A DNA stretch of 40,662 nt, taken from the NCBI GenBank assembly GCA_002633115.1, contig NWBJ01000117.1, positions 1 to 40,662 on the forward strand, read 5' to 3'. The notes beneath the pieces were generated by a model. It did not search any database and was not told the origin of the DNA. It saw only the letters and a program-made list of their open reading frames with translations. Below are positions 25,346 through 34,441 of this stretch, in pieces. Positions within the stretch are counted from its first letter, which is position 1, and each line of letters begins with the position of its first letter. Made by a program: the position numbers and the translations under genes. The stretch comes from Muribaculaceae bacterium Zag1. GTDB taxonomy: Bacteria; Bacteroidota; Bacteroidia; Bacteroidales; Muribaculaceae.

Positions 25346-25386
25346 TTTCTAAATACCAGAAACCAAACCTAAAAACCAATCATATT

Positions 25387-26367
25387 ATGGCTGATATCAA
25401 ATGCGTAGGCCTCCTCACCTCTGGTGGTGATGCCCCCGGCATGAATGCCGCAATCCGCGCCGTCACCCGCTCGGCTATCTACGCGGGCCTGAAAGTGAAA
25501 GGTATCTACCGTGGCTACCGCGGTCTGATCACCGACGAAATCGTGGAGTTCCGTACCCAGAATGTCTCCAACATCATCCAGCAGGGCGGTACCATCCTCA
25601 AGACCGCACGTTGCAAGGAATTTGCCACCACCGAGGGTCGCCAGCTCGCTTACGACAACATCAAGCGCCATGAGATTGATGCTCTCGTGGTGATTGGCGG
25701 CGACGGCTCGCTCACCGGTGCCCGCATATTCGGCAACGAATACAATTTCCCCATCATCGGTCTGCCTGGCACCATCGATAATGACCTGTACGGCACCGAT
25801 ACCACCATCGGATATGACACCGCTCTCAATACCATCATGCAGTGTGTCGACAAGATTCGCGACACCGCTACCAGCCACGAACGCCTCTTCTTCATCGAGG
25901 TTATGGGTCGTGACGCTGGCTTCCTCGCCCTCAACGGCGCTATCGCATCGGGCGCCGAGGCTGCCATCATCCCAGAGATATCGACCCAGGTCGACCAGTT
26001 GGCCGAGCTGATCCAGAACGGTTTCCGCAAGAGCAAGAACTCGTCGATCGTGCTTGTAGCCGAGAGCCCCGTCACTGGCGGCGCCATGGGGCTGGCCGAA
26101 CGCGTCAAGAACGAATATCCCGGCTACGACGTGCGCGTATCCATCCTGGGCCACTTGCAGCGTGGCGGCTCGCCCACGGCTCACGACCGCATCCTGGCCT
26201 CGCGCATGGGAGCAGCCGCTATCGACGCCCTCATGGACGACCAGCGCAATGTGATGATCGGCGTCAAAAATGACGAGATCGTGTATGTGCCTTTTACAAA
26301 GGCCATCAAAAACGACAAGCCCATCAATCGCGAGCTCGTCGACACCCTGCGCCGCCTATCAATCTAA
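25387..26367 (+). CDS. pfkA: ATP-dependent 6-phosphofructokinase
   Basis: 326 residues from the ATG at 25387 ([20 protein letters not shown]); the open frame extends upstream into the 36-bp GC repeat block, which cannot be coding. It phosphorylates fructose-6-phosphate, the committed step of glycolysis. Motifs: [16 protein letters not shown] (ATP), [35 protein letters not shown] (catalytic T-I-D-N-D), [14 protein letters not shown] and [18 protein letters not shown]. Gly-Gly-Asp at ATP site suggests the ATP-using rather than PPi-using type. Followed by element B and then the shared terminator at 26614-26651. Confidence 0.95.
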   Translation: MADIKCVGLLTSGGDAPGMNAAIRAVTRSAIYAGLKVKGIYRGYRGLITDEIVEFRTQNVSNIIQQGGTILKTARCKEFATTEGRQLAYDNIKRHEIDALVVIGGDGSLTGARIFGNEYNFPIIGLPGTIDNDLYGTDTTIGYDTALNTIMQCVDKIRDTATSHERLFFIEVMGRDAGFLALNGAIASGAEAAIIPEISTQVDQLAELIQNGFRKSKNSSIVLVAESPVTGGAMGLAERVKNEYPGYDVRVSILGHLQRGGSPTAHDRILASRMGAAAIDALMDDQRNVMIGVKNDEIVYVPFTKAIKNDKPINRELVDTLRRLSI

Positions 26368-26373
26368 CAGCCT

Positions 26374-26608
26374 GGCCACTCAGTGGCCAGCACAGTAGCC
26401 GCCATCCGGACATCTCGGCCACCCAGTGGCCGAGCACGGTAGCTGGTACCAGAGTGGCCGGCACGGTGGCTGGTACCAGAGTGGCCGAGCACGGTAGCTG
26501 GTACCAGAGTGGCCGGCACGGTGGCTAGCACCAGAGTGGCCGAGCACGGTGGCTGGTACCAGAGTGACCTTCCGGATGGCGGCTACTGTGCTCGGCCACT
26601 GAGTGGCC
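26374..26608. repeat. Composite nested inverted repeat (element B), 235 bp
   Basis: The outer arms 26374-26410 and 26571-26608 are complementary over 37 bp with one extra G on the right. They begin and end with the palindrome GGCCACTCAGTGGCC. Between them are five tandem units of 27-28 bp (GGTACCAGAGTGGCCGAGCA then CGGTAGCT, with small alternations). The words TCCGGATGGCG and GAGTG..AGCACGG recur in element A at 3854-4084, suggesting related families. It occupies the pfkA-rpoD gap. Confidence 0.92.
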
Positions 26609-26613
26609 GAGAT

Positions 26614-26651
26614 ATAATAAATGAGGGCCCCGCGGGGCCCTCATTTATTAT
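26614..26651. terminator. Bidirectional terminator, 38-bp perfect palindrome
   Basis: ATAATAAATGAGGGCCCCG and its exact complement (centre 26632/26633). T-rich ends on both sides serve pfkA (plus) and rpoD (minus). The rpoD stop codon (26648-26650) lies inside the stem. Confidence 0.93.
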
Positions 26652-27508
26652 TGTGCCAAATATGTCTTGAGCAATTTGCTCTTTTGTCCTTTCAGGCGCC
26701 GTATGGCCTTTTCCTTGATTTGGCGCACGCGCTCGCGCGTCAAGTCAAATTTAGCACCAATCTCCTCGAGAGTCATCTCTTGGCAACCGATGCCGAAGAA
26801 CATTTTCAGGATTTCGCGCTCGCGCTCGTGGAGCTGCTTGAGGGCGCGGTCAATCTCTTTTGACAGCGATTCCTGGTTGAGGGTGCTGTCGGCCATGGGC
26901 GAATCATCATTGGTGAGGACATCGAGCAGACTGTTGTCCTCGCCTTCGACAAAGGGAGCATCCATCGAAATATGGCGCCCCGACACCTTGAGGGTGTCTG
27001 CGATTTTCTCAACCGGCACATCGAGCGAGTTGGCGAGCTCTTCAGGCGACGGCCTGCGTTCGTTCTCCTGTTCAAATTTTGACAGGGCTTTGCTGATTTT
27101 GTTGAGCGAGCCAACCTGGTTGAGAGGGAGACGCACAATCCTCGACTGCTCGGCCAGAGCTTGGAGGATAGACTGGCGGATCCACCACACGGCGTATGAG
27201 ATGAATTTGAAGCCGCGCGTCTCGTCAAATTTTTGCGCGGCCTTGATCAAGCCCACATTGCCCTCGTTGATGAGGTCAGGGAGGGAGAGGCCTTGATTTT
27301 GGTACTGCTTAGCCACCGACACCACGAAACGCAGGTTGGCGCGAGTGAGCTTGTCGAGGGCCTCGCGGTCGCCTTGGCGTATGCGCTGGGCGAGCTCCAC
27401 CTCGTCTTCGACTGAGATGAGCTCCTCTCGACCTATCTCCTGCAGGTATTTATCGAGCGAAGCGCTTTCGCGGTTGGTGATTGATTTTGTGATTTTGAGT
27501 TGTCTCAT
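26648..27508 (-). CDS. rpoD: Primary sigma factor RpoD (sigma-70)
   Basis: 286 residues, the short form found in Bacteroidota, without region 1.1. Region 1.2 ([18 protein letters not shown]), region 2 with core-binding and melting parts ([47 protein letters not shown]), region 3 ([13 protein letters not shown]) and region 4 helix-turn-helix ([20 protein letters not shown]) are all intact. It directs transcription from the TTTG/TAnnTTTG promoters seen through the window. Its own promoter of this kind is at 27551-27584. Convergent with pfkA through a shared terminator. Confidence 0.96.
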   Translation of the reverse strand: MRQLKITKSITNRESASLDKYLQEIGREELISVEDEVELAQRIRQGDREALDKLTRANLRFVVSVAKQYQNQGLSLPDLINEGNVGLIKAAQKFDETRGFKFISYAVWWIRQSILQALAEQSRIVRLPLNQVGSLNKISKALSKFEQENERRPSPEELANSLDVPVEKIADTLKVSGRHISMDAPFVEGEDNSLLDVLTNDDSPMADSTLNQESLSKEIDRALKQLHEREREILKMFFGIGCQEMTLEEIGAKFDLTRERVRQIKEKAIRRLKGQKSKLLKTYLAQ

Positions 27509-27550
27509 AATCCTAACGTATCGATTCTTGCGTTTTTAGCCATTAGTGTG

Positions 27551-27584
27551 CAAAGTTACGGAATTTTTTTCAAATTCCGTCAAA
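27551..27584 (-). promoter_or_regulatory. Promoter of rpoD
   Basis: On the minus strand TTTG (27584-27581), 22 nt, TAACTTTG (27558-27551), 43 bp before the start codon; the spacing is slightly long but the -7 box is perfect. Confidence 0.65.
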
Positions 27585-27662
27585 CTTTAACGTATTTTTC
27601 TCAGTATTATTGTACCAACGCCCTCCCAGCCCCTAAAGTTTCCTCCTTTTGCACGATTTTAT

Positions 27663-27693
27663 TTTGTTATCTCAAAAATAGTGGTTAAATTTG
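27663..27693 (+). promoter_or_regulatory. Promoter of the DUF4254-GT9-ruvB operon
   Basis: TTTG (27663-27666), 19 nt, TAAATTTG (27686-27693), 31 bp before the ATG at 27725. Confidence 0.8.
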
Positions 27694-27724
27694 TGTTCTC
27701 AACTTTTTATCCCCATCCACTACT

Positions 27725-28330
27725 ATGGCTTTTGCAGAAGATTGCTACAAAGTGTGCGAGCGCGCCACAGCCGATTACCATAAGGCCGACAATGTCGACG
27801 CCCCAATCCAGAACCCCTACGATCCGGCTCTGATTGAGCACACGCTCTATGCCAAAAATTGGATCGACGCCGTGCAATGGCATCTCGAGGACATTATTCG
27901 CGACCCCAACATCGACCCGGTCGAGGCTTTGGCCATCAAGCGTCGCATCGACCGCTCCAACCAAGAGCGCACCGACATGGTCGAGGCCCTTGACACCTAT
28001 TTCCGCGAGAAATACGCCTCGGTCAAGCCTCTGCCCGACGCCACCATCAACACCGAGAGCCCAGCTTGGGCCATCGACCGCCTCTCGATCCTCGCCCTCA
28101 AGATTTACCACATGCTGGCCGAGGTCAAGCGCACCGATGCCACCCCTACCCACTTGGCCAAATGCCAGGCCAAGCTCGACGTGCTGCTCGAGCAGCGCAC
28201 CGACTTGGAGACCGCCATCGATCAGCTGCTCGACGACATAGCCGCCGGGCGCAAGAAGATGAAGGTGTACCGCCAGATGAAGATGTACAACGATCCAGAC
28301 ACCAACCCAGTGCTGTATGGCGCAAAATGA
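27725..28330 (+). CDS. DUF4254 family protein
   Basis: 201 residues, soluble and helical. The pattern ADYHKADNVD, IEHTLYAKNWIDAVQWHLEDIIRDP and LAIKRRIDRSNQERTDMVE, SPAWAIDRLSILALKIYHM is characteristic of DUF4254. In Bacteroidota the family is usually found next to a GT9 glycosyltransferase, as here: the following gene starts 14 nt inside this one. Its biochemical role is unknown; the linkage suggests a part in outer-membrane glycolipid (LPS core) assembly, which is inference. Confidence 0.88.
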   Translation: MAFAEDCYKVCERATADYHKADNVDAPIQNPYDPALIEHTLYAKNWIDAVQWHLEDIIRDPNIDPVEALAIKRRIDRSNQERTDMVEALDTYFREKYASVKPLPDATINTESPAWAIDRLSILALKIYHMLAEVKRTDATPTHLAKCQAKLDVLLEQRTDLETAIDQLLDDIAAGRKKMKVYRQMKMYNDPDTNPVLYGAK

Positions 28331-29417
28331 CAGTCAAGCGATAGGCAACGACTTGGGGCTGAAAAATGTGCTCGTGGCGCGATTTTCGGCCCTTGGCGAT
28401 GTGGCTATGACCATACCGGTGCTGTATAGCGCCTGCAAGTGCTATCCAGGGGTGAGGTTCATATTCGTCACCCGACCAGCCATGACTGGCATTTTCCTCA
28501 ACAAGCCCGACAACCTGGTTGTCATCGGGGCAGACGTCAAGAAGGACTACAAAGGGCCCAAGGGCCTGTGGCGCCTGGCTGGCGAGCTTAAGGAGAAATA
28601 CCAGATCGACGCCTTTGTCGACCTGCACGATGTGCTGCGCACCAAGTTGTTGCTCAATTTCTTGCGTCTAAAAGGCGTAAAAACCACAAAAATCAACAAA
28701 GGGCGCCGCCACAAGCACGCCCTCACTCGGCGCCACAACAAGGTGATGCTCCCCTTGGTGTCGTCGCGCGCTCGCTACCGCCAAGCCTTCTTCAAGGCCG
28801 GGCTCCCCATCGAGAGCAATTTCCAGGGACTGTACGGAGCCTCGGGCAAGGGCGACCCCGCCTTGTTTCAAGACATAACCCAAGGCCCCAAGCCCCAAGG
28901 CGAGAAATGGGTGGGCATTGCGCCATTTGCTGCCCACGCCGGCAAGGTATACCCCATCGACAAGATGGCCGAGGTGGCTCGGGCCCTGGTGGCCCGGGGC
29001 GACTGCCGCGTGTTCATCTTCGGAGCCGGGGGCTGGGAGAAGGAACAGGCCGAAAAGCTCGAGGCCATGGACTCGCGCATCACCTCGCTAGCCGGTAAGC
29101 GCTACGGCTTCCCGGCCGAATTGGCACTGCTGAGCCATCTCGACGCCATGGTCACCATGGACTCGGCCAATATGCACCTGGCGGCATTGGCCGGGGTGCG
29201 CACCGTGAGCATCTGGGGCGCCACTCATTATTATTGCGGATTCCGCGCTTGGCACCAGAGCGATGCCGACATGGTGCAACTGCCGCTGTCGTGCCGCCCA
29301 TGCTCGGTGTTTGGCGACAAGAAATGCTTCCGTGGCGACATGCTGTGCATGGCAGCCATACGCCCCGAGGTCATTACCCATAAAATCAACGAAATACTCG
29401 ACGCCCCTAATGGCTGA
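28317..29417 (+). CDS. Glycosyltransferase family 9 (heptosyltransferase-like)
   Basis: 366 residues. GT9 signatures: [20 protein letters not shown] at the start (the R-x-S-A-L-G-D loop), [20 protein letters not shown] in the middle (acceptor/donor cleft) and [26 protein letters not shown] (nucleotide-sugar binding). It most likely adds a heptose or related sugar to lipid A core, in the cytoplasm. The C-terminal Cys pair region ([15 protein letters not shown]) occurs in many Bacteroidota members. It overlaps DUF4254 by 14 nt and ruvB by 8 nt, forming a tight operon. Confidence 0.88.
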   Translation: MAQNDSQAIGNDLGLKNVLVARFSALGDVAMTIPVLYSACKCYPGVRFIFVTRPAMTGIFLNKPDNLVVIGADVKKDYKGPKGLWRLAGELKEKYQIDAFVDLHDVLRTKLLLNFLRLKGVKTTKINKGRRHKHALTRRHNKVMLPLVSSRARYRQAFFKAGLPIESNFQGLYGASGKGDPALFQDITQGPKPQGEKWVGIAPFAAHAGKVYPIDKMAEVARALVARGDCRVFIFGAGGWEKEQAEKLEAMDSRITSLAGKRYGFPAELALLSHLDAMVTMDSANMHLAALAGVRTVSIWGATHYYCGFRAWHQSDADMVQLPLSCRPCSVFGDKKCFRGDMLCMAAIRPEVITHKINEILDAPNG

Positions 29418-30432
29418 CCCATTTGACATACGCAGCTCGCAGAGCGAGCGCGACAAAGACTTTGAGCGCGCCTTGCGCCCCAGCGCCTTTGATGCCTTTA
29501 ACGGCCAAGAAAAAATCGTGGCCAATCTCAAGGTATTCGTTCAGGCTGCTCGCATGAGGCATGAATCGCTCGACCATATTCTGCTGTTCGGTCCCCCGGG
29601 CTTGGGCAAGACTACCCTATCAGGCATCATAGCCAACGAGTTAGGGGTGGGCATGAAGATTACTTCCGGCCCGGTCTTGGACAAGCCGGGCGACCTGGCC
29701 GGCATCCTCACCTCGCTCGAGGAGAATGATGTGCTGTTTATTGACGAGATCCACCGCCTGAGCCCCATTGTCGAGGAATATCTCTATTCAGCGATGGAGG
29801 ATTACCGCATCGACATCATGATCGACAAGGGCCCGGGGGCCCGCACCGTGCAGCTGAGCCTCAGCCCCTTCACCCTGATTGGGGCCACCACGCGCAGCGG
29901 TCTTCTGACCTCGCCCCTGCGTGCGCGTTTCGGCATCAATTGCCACCTGGAATATTACGACCACCAGGTGCTGGCTCGCATCATCCTGCGCTCGGCCTCG
30001 CTGCTTGGGGTCAAGTGCACCGATTCGGCCGCCCGCGAGATAGCCCTGCGCAGCCGAGGCACGCCCCGCATTGCCAACGCCCTGCTGCGCCGCGTGCGCG
30101 ACTTCGCCCAGGTGCAAGGCACCGGCGTGGTCGAGCCCGAGATTGCTCGGTATGCCCTCGAGGCCCTCAACATCGACCAGTACGGCCTCGACGAGATTGA
30201 CAACAAGATTCTGACCACCATAATCCACAAATTCAATGGGGGCCCAGTGGGCCTGACCACCATCGCAACGGCCCTGGGCGAAGACCCCGGAACCATCGAA
30301 GAGGTCTACGAGCCATACCTCATCAAGGAGGGTTTTATCAAGCGCACGCCGCGTGGCCGCGAGGTCACCGCACTGGCCTATTCCCACCTCGGAATCACCC
30401 GCGCAGCCGACCAAGGCACGCTTTTCTCCTAA
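29410..30432 (+). CDS. ruvB: Holliday junction branch migration ATPase RuvB
   Basis: 340 residues from the ATG at 29410 ([20 protein letters not shown]), which overlaps the GT9 stop by 8 nt; the longer open frame would read through GT9 out of frame. It is the hexameric motor that drives branch migration with RuvA and RuvC. Walker A is [11 protein letters not shown], Walker B is [12 protein letters not shown], sensor 1 is [10 protein letters not shown] and the arginine-finger region is PLRARFGI; the C-terminal winged helix ends with [16 protein letters not shown]. ruvA and ruvC are not in the window. Confidence 0.96.
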   Translation: MADPFDIRSSQSERDKDFERALRPSAFDAFNGQEKIVANLKVFVQAARMRHESLDHILLFGPPGLGKTTLSGIIANELGVGMKITSGPVLDKPGDLAGILTSLEENDVLFIDEIHRLSPIVEEYLYSAMEDYRIDIMIDKGPGARTVQLSLSPFTLIGATTRSGLLTSPLRARFGINCHLEYYDHQVLARIILRSASLLGVKCTDSAAREIALRSRGTPRIANALLRRVRDFAQVQGTGVVEPEIARYALEALNIDQYGLDEIDNKILTTIIHKFNGGPVGLTTIATALGEDPGTIEEVYEPYLIKEGFIKRTPRGREVTALAYSHLGITRAADQGTLFS

Positions 30433-30478
30433 AATCTTACTATAAAAGGTTAAAAATTAAGAGCACAGGGTTAAGATA

Positions 30479-30510
30479 TTTGTGTATTTGACGGAAAAAT
30501 CGTATATTTG
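30479..30510 (+). promoter_or_regulatory. Promoter of secDF
   Basis: TTTG (30479-30482), 20 nt, TATATTTG (30503-30510), 53 bp before the ATG at 30564. Confidence 0.8.
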
Positions 30511-30563
30511 CAGGCTGAAAAATTGAAATAATTAATTAACCAATATTAACATATTTTCTACAC

Positions 30564-33530
30564 ATGCAAAGCAAAGGAAAATTGGGTAGCGTTGTAGCCG
30601 GCATCATAGCTATATTCTTGGTGCTGGTGTGCTTGTTCTACCTCTCCTTCTCGTTCGTATCATCGAAATACGAAACCAAGGCCGACCAGTATGCCTTAGC
30701 TGTGTCGGGCGACAACGACGACGACCTTTACAACCAGGCCTACAAGCATTACATGGACTCGGTTGGGGAAGAAAAGGTGTATTTGGGTGCTTATACCCTC
30801 AACGACGTGCGCAAATGGGGCGTGGGTCTCGGCCTCGACCTTAAGGGTGGCATGAACGTCATCCTCGAGGTGGATCTCCCCGACATGCTCCGTTCGCTCT
30901 CTAACAAAGCCAACGACCCCAATTTCGAGGCTGCCATTGACACCACTTCTACTATCCTCAAGGCTAAGCCCTCGACCGACTTCTTGTCGACCTTCGTAAG
31001 CCAATATCGTCAAAAAGAACCCAACGCCGACCTCTCTGTAGTGTTCAAGGACAACCTTGTCCCCGCCAACTCTTCTGACGAGCGCGTTGTGTCAATCCTG
31101 CGCGACAAGGTGCGCTCGATCACCGAGACCGCTGCCAACAACGTGCTCCGCAAGCGTATTGACCAATTCGGTGTTGTATCCCCTAACATCCAAATCCTCC
31201 AGGGCAAGGACGGCCAAGTGCTGCTCGAGCTCCCCGGTGTGAAGGATCACCAGCGCGTGCGCGACCTGCTCAAGCGCTCGGCTTCTCTTGAGTTCTATGA
31301 CACCTACCGCCTCAACGAAATCGCTCAGCAGATGGGCGCTCTCGCTCAGCGCGCTATGTCAGACTCGACTGCCAACGCTGCCGCTTTTGGCAACATCTAC
31401 CAGCAGATGGCTGCCCGCATCCAGGGTGGTGCCGGCAACTATGTAGTGGTTGGCTACCTGCGCAACCCCATGGAAATCTCTCACTTCAACGAGTTTGTCA
31501 ACTCGCCCATGGCCAAGTCGGTGCTTCCCGGCGACCTCAAGCTCCTGTGGGGCGTGACCGAGGACAGCCGCACCGAGACTGTCAATGGCAAGGAAGTTGA
31601 GACCAAATTCGGTTATCCTCTCTACGCCCTGCGCACCAGCGGCGGCGAGGCTGCTCTCAAGGGCAATGTGGTGACCGATGCCTCGACCAACTACGATCCT
31701 ATCCGTGGCAACGAAATCTCGATGCGCATGAACGCCGAGGGCACTCGCCAATGGGCTCGCATCACCGCTGCCAACGCTGCCGACGGCAACCGTCCTATCG
31801 CTATCGTGCTTGACGACCAAGTGTACTCAGCTCCCAACGTGAATAGCGCCATCGAGGGTGGTCAATCCTCAATCACCGGCAACTTCACCATCGACGAGGC
31901 TAATGACCTTGCCAACGTGCTGAAGAGCGGTGAGATGAACGCTAAGATCAACATCATCTCTGACATGGTGATCGGCCCGAGCCTCGGCAAGGCCGCTATC
32001 GACAAGGGTATCACCTCGTTCGTTGTGGCTCTCGTGCTCCTCATGATTTTCATGATGTGCTTCTATGGCGTGATCCCCGGCTTGATCGCCGACTTCTGCC
32101 TCATTTGCAACCTCTTCTTCACTCTCGGCATCCTGGCATCGTTCCAAGCTGTGCTCACCATGAGCGGTATCGCCGGTATCGTGCTTGCGCTCGGTATGGC
32201 AGTCGACGCCAACGTGCTTATCTTTGAGCGTGCCAAGGAAGAGCTGCGCCAAGGCAAGAACTCGCGCACAGCCATCAGCGATGGTTACAGCAACGCTTTC
32301 AGCGCCATCTTCGACTCAAACCTCACCTCTATTATTACCGGTCTCATCCTGCTGCTCTACGGCACCGGCCCAATCAAGGGCTTCGCTACCACTCTTATCA
32401 TTGGTATCGTCTGCTCGTTCTTCACCGCAGTGTTCTTGAGCCGTCTGTTCTTCATCTGGTTTGCTAAGACCAAGACCTTTGAGAACCTCAAATTCTCGAC
32501 TCCTCTGTCACGCAAGATGTTCGTCAACTCTCACGTCAACTTCCTTGGCCAGCGCAAGATCAGCTTCAGCGTAGTGGGCATCCTCATCGCAATCGTGGTG
32601 ATTTCGCTCTTCGCTCGCGGTCTTAACCAGGGCATCGACTTCTCGGGTGGCCGCAACTATGTGGCTAAATTTGAGAAGCCCGTCGACGTGGTTGAGCTCC
32701 AGCAGAAGCTTGCTCCTGAGTTCCCCGGCGCATCGGTGGCTGTTATCACCATCGAGAGCTCCAACCAGGTGCGCATCTCGACCAACTACAAAATCAACGA
32801 TGAAACTGCCGACACTGAGGAAGAAATCGTAGGCAAGCTCTTCAACGCCCTCAAAGACGACCTCCGTCCCGGCTTGACAATGGAGCAATTCTCGACCTCA
32901 GATACCGACTTCGGTCTGGTTAGCTCGCAGAAAGTAGGTCCGTCAGTGGCCGACGACATGCGCACCGATGCCTACATCGCTGTGGTGCTCTCGCTCATCG
33001 CCATGTTCCTCTACATCTTGCTCCGCTTCCGCAATGTGGCATTCTCGCTCGGCGCATTGGCAGCTGTAACATTCACAGCAGTGATGATTATCGGCTTCTA
33101 CTCGCTATTCTGGGGCGTATTCCCATTTGCAATGGAGATTGACCAGACCTTCATCGCGGCTATCCTTACGGTGATTGGTTACCAAATCAACGATACCGTG
33201 GTGGTATTCGACCGCGTGCGCGAGAATCTGGGTCTCTATCCCAAGCAGACATTCTTCCAGACGATGAACCAGTCAATCAACCAGACCCTTGGCCGTACCA
33301 TCATGACCTCGGCCTCGACCCTGTTGGTGCTCGTGAGCATCTTCGTTCTGGGTGGTGACTCAATCCGCAGCTTTATCTTCGCTATGCTCTTCGGTGTGAT
33401 CATCGGCACCCTGGCTACCATCTACGTGGCTTCGCCCGTTGCCTACATCACCGACGCTCGCCGTCGCGCTGCCTCAAACAAGGCTCCCCGCGTCAAGGCT
33501 GCCAAGGCTATAGTGGAGACCAAGAAATAA
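30564..33530 (+). CDS. secDF: Protein translocase SecDF fusion
   Basis: 988 residues combining SecD and SecF in one chain, as usual in Bacteroidota. The SecD half starts with one membrane helix (VVAGIIAIFLVLVCLFYLSF), the D1 motif GLGLDLKGGMNVILEVDLP, a large periplasmic region with RKRIDQFGVVSPNIQ, and five helices including GMAVDANVLIFERAKEELRQG. The SecF half begins near residue 655 with GLNQGIDFSGGRNYVAKF (the D4 motif) and ends with TVIGYQINDTVVVFDRVREN and TTLLVLVSIFVLGG-like helices. It uses the proton gradient to pull preproteins across the inner membrane, serving the Sec substrates that feed the T9SS. It is monocistronic with its own promoter and terminator, and codon usage appears more biased than in neighbours, suggesting high expression. 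Confidence 0.97.
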   Translation: MQSKGKLGSVVAGIIAIFLVLVCLFYLSFSFVSSKYETKADQYALAVSGDNDDDLYNQAYKHYMDSVGEEKVYLGAYTLNDVRKWGVGLGLDLKGGMNVILEVDLPDMLRSLSNKANDPNFEAAIDTTSTILKAKPSTDFLSTFVSQYRQKEPNADLSVVFKDNLVPANSSDERVVSILRDKVRSITETAANNVLRKRIDQFGVVSPNIQILQGKDGQVLLELPGVKDHQRVRDLLKRSASLEFYDTYRLNEIAQQMGALAQRAMSDSTANAAAFGNIYQQMAARIQGGAGNYVVVGYLRNPMEISHFNEFVNSPMAKSVLPGDLKLLWGVTEDSRTETVNGKEVETKFGYPLYALRTSGGEAALKGNVVTDASTNYDPIRGNEISMRMNAEGTRQWARITAANAADGNRPIAIVLDDQVYSAPNVNSAIEGGQSSITGNFTIDEANDLANVLKSGEMNAKINIISDMVIGPSLGKAAIDKGITSFVVALVLLMIFMMCFYGVIPGLIADFCLICNLFFTLGILASFQAVLTMSGIAGIVLALGMAVDANVLIFERAKEELRQGKNSRTAISDGYSNAFSAIFDSNLTSIITGLILLLYGTGPIKGFATTLIIGIVCSFFTAVFLSRLFFIWFAKTKTFENLKFSTPLSRKMFVNSHVNFLGQRKISFSVVGILIAIVVISLFARGLNQGIDFSGGRNYVAKFEKPVDVVELQQKLAPEFPGASVAVITIESSNQVRISTNYKINDETADTEEEIVGKLFNALKDDLRPGLTMEQFSTSDTDFGLVSSQKVGPSVADDMRTDAYIAVVLSLIAMFLYILLRFRNVAFSLGALAAVTFTAVMIIGFYSLFWGVFPFAMEIDQTFIAAILTVIGYQINDTVVVFDRVRENLGLYPKQTFFQTMNQSINQTLGRTIMTSASTLLVLVSIFVLGGDSIRSFIFAMLFGVIIGTLATIYVASPVAYITDARRRAASNKAPRVKAAKAIVETKK

Positions 33531-33596
33531 TCCAACCGAACCCAATTCCTGACCTTCCCCCAACATCGGAAGGAAAAGAAGTTTTTCATAACGTGA

Positions 33597-33635
33597 TTAA
33601 AAGCCTGGTGCGTGAGCACCGGGCTTTTATTTTTC
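33597..33635 (+). terminator. Rho-independent terminator of secDF
   Basis: AAAAGCC-T-GGTGC-GTGA-GCACC-GGGCTTTT followed by ATTTTT, about 70 bp after the secDF stop. Confidence 0.9.
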
Positions 33636-33673
33636 AATTATATTAAATAATGATGTAAAGATTGTTACTGCTA

Positions 33674-33704
33674 TTGTAAATTTGCGAAACATATATTAAT
33701 TTTG
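33674..33704 (+). promoter_or_regulatory. Promoter of the Crp/Fnr gene
   Basis: TTG (33674-33676), 20 nt, TAATTTTG (33697-33704). It implies a transcript start near 33710 and a leader of about 125 nt that contains the structured RNA at 33753-33800. Confidence 0.65.
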
Positions 33705-33752
33705 TGCTGTGAATCATCCGTAACTTCTTTTACCTAACCATCAAAAGACACC

Positions 33753-33800
33753 GCTGGAGCTTACGCCCAGGCTGAGAGAGACCAGGGCACCAGCCGTAAG
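33753..33800 (+). ncRNA. Candidate structured leader RNA with a pseudoknot, before the Crp/Fnr gene
   Basis: Three pairings fit in 48 nt: GCTGG (33753-33757) with CCAGC (33790-33794); CTTACG (33760-33765) with CGTAAG (33795-33800); and hairpin GCCCAGG (33765-33771) with CCAGGGC (33782-33788), loop CTGAGAGAGA, with an A-A mismatch. The first two cross, giving an H-type pseudoknot around the hairpin. It ends 35 nt before the start codon. I do not recognise it as a known riboswitch class: the CTGAGA loop recalls the thiamine-pyrophosphate element, but the rest of that element is missing. Confidence 0.5.
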
Positions 33801-33835
33801 AGAACTTTATTAACCTTATATTTTAAGCGATTACT

Positions 33836-34432
33836 ATGGCACAAACCGACCTAAAATCACTTAAGCAACGCATCGTTGAGGCCACCAAGATGGACCTCCC
33901 CGAGGATCTGCTGCACGAGCTGCTGAGCTCGATGACAGAGATCAAGGCCAACACCTACGATGTGATCTCTCCTATCGGAGAGGTGGATACCAACCTGTAC
34001 CTGTGCAAGCAGGGGATTGTACGCTATGTCTACAACTCAGGCAATCGCGAAGTGACGCATTACTTCGCTCCCGCCGGGCATATCCTCGTGTCTTGGCATT
34101 CCTACTTCCACGGGCTGCCTTCGTTCTTCCAGATGGAGGCTTGCTGCAAAAACACCGTGGTGCTGCGCCTGCCCAAGGAGAAATTTGACGAGATGGTGCG
34201 CAAGTCGCACATCTTCGCCCAATGGGTAGTCAACTTCTACCACAGCCAGTTCTTCCTCTTCGAGCGCAAGATTGAGCTATTCAAGGGCGATGCGCGCCAG
34301 CGCTTCGATGCCCTGCTCGCCAACCGACCCGACGTAGTGCGCCATGTGCCTCTCGGCATCATCGCCTCCTATCTCGGCATCACACCCCAGTACTTGAGCA
34401 CTCTGCGCAAGCTCTCGGTCACCAAGAGATAG
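33836..34432 (+). CDS. Crp/Fnr family transcriptional regulator
   Basis: 198 residues. The N-terminal cyclic-nucleotide-binding-type beta barrel (about 20-120: DVISPIGEVDTNLYLCKQGI, REVTHYFAPAGHILVSWHSY, KNTVVLRLPKEKFDEMV) lacks the Arg-Ser/Thr phosphate-binding signature of true cAMP sites, so the ligand is unknown. It has a dimerisation helix (about 125-155) and a C-terminal helix-turn-helix (PLGIIASYLGITPQYLSTLRK). Such regulators in Bacteroidales often respond to redox or stress but the targets cannot be read here. Its leader carries a possible regulatory RNA fold, and it is followed after 9 bp by the convergent TPR gene with no obvious terminator. Confidence 0.88.
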   Translation: MAQTDLKSLKQRIVEATKMDLPEDLLHELLSSMTEIKANTYDVISPIGEVDTNLYLCKQGIVRYVYNSGNREVTHYFAPAGHILVSWHSYFHGLPSFFQMEACCKNTVVLRLPKEKFDEMVRKSHIFAQWVVNFYHSQFFLFERKIELFKGDARQRFDALLANRPDVVRHVPLGIIASYLGITPQYLSTLRKLSVTKR

Positions 34433-34441
34433 CGCATCATA

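Noticed and set aside
26374-26608. CRISPR array in the tandem 27-28-bp units
   Set aside because: Units follow each other without unique spacers, and no cas genes are near.
33753-33810. Thiamine-pyrophosphate riboswitch suggested by GGCTGAGAG and ACCAGCCGTAAG
   Set aside because: The second half of the consensus (GAACCTGAT...GGATAAT) is missing and the downstream gene is a Crp/Fnr regulator with no thiamine link.
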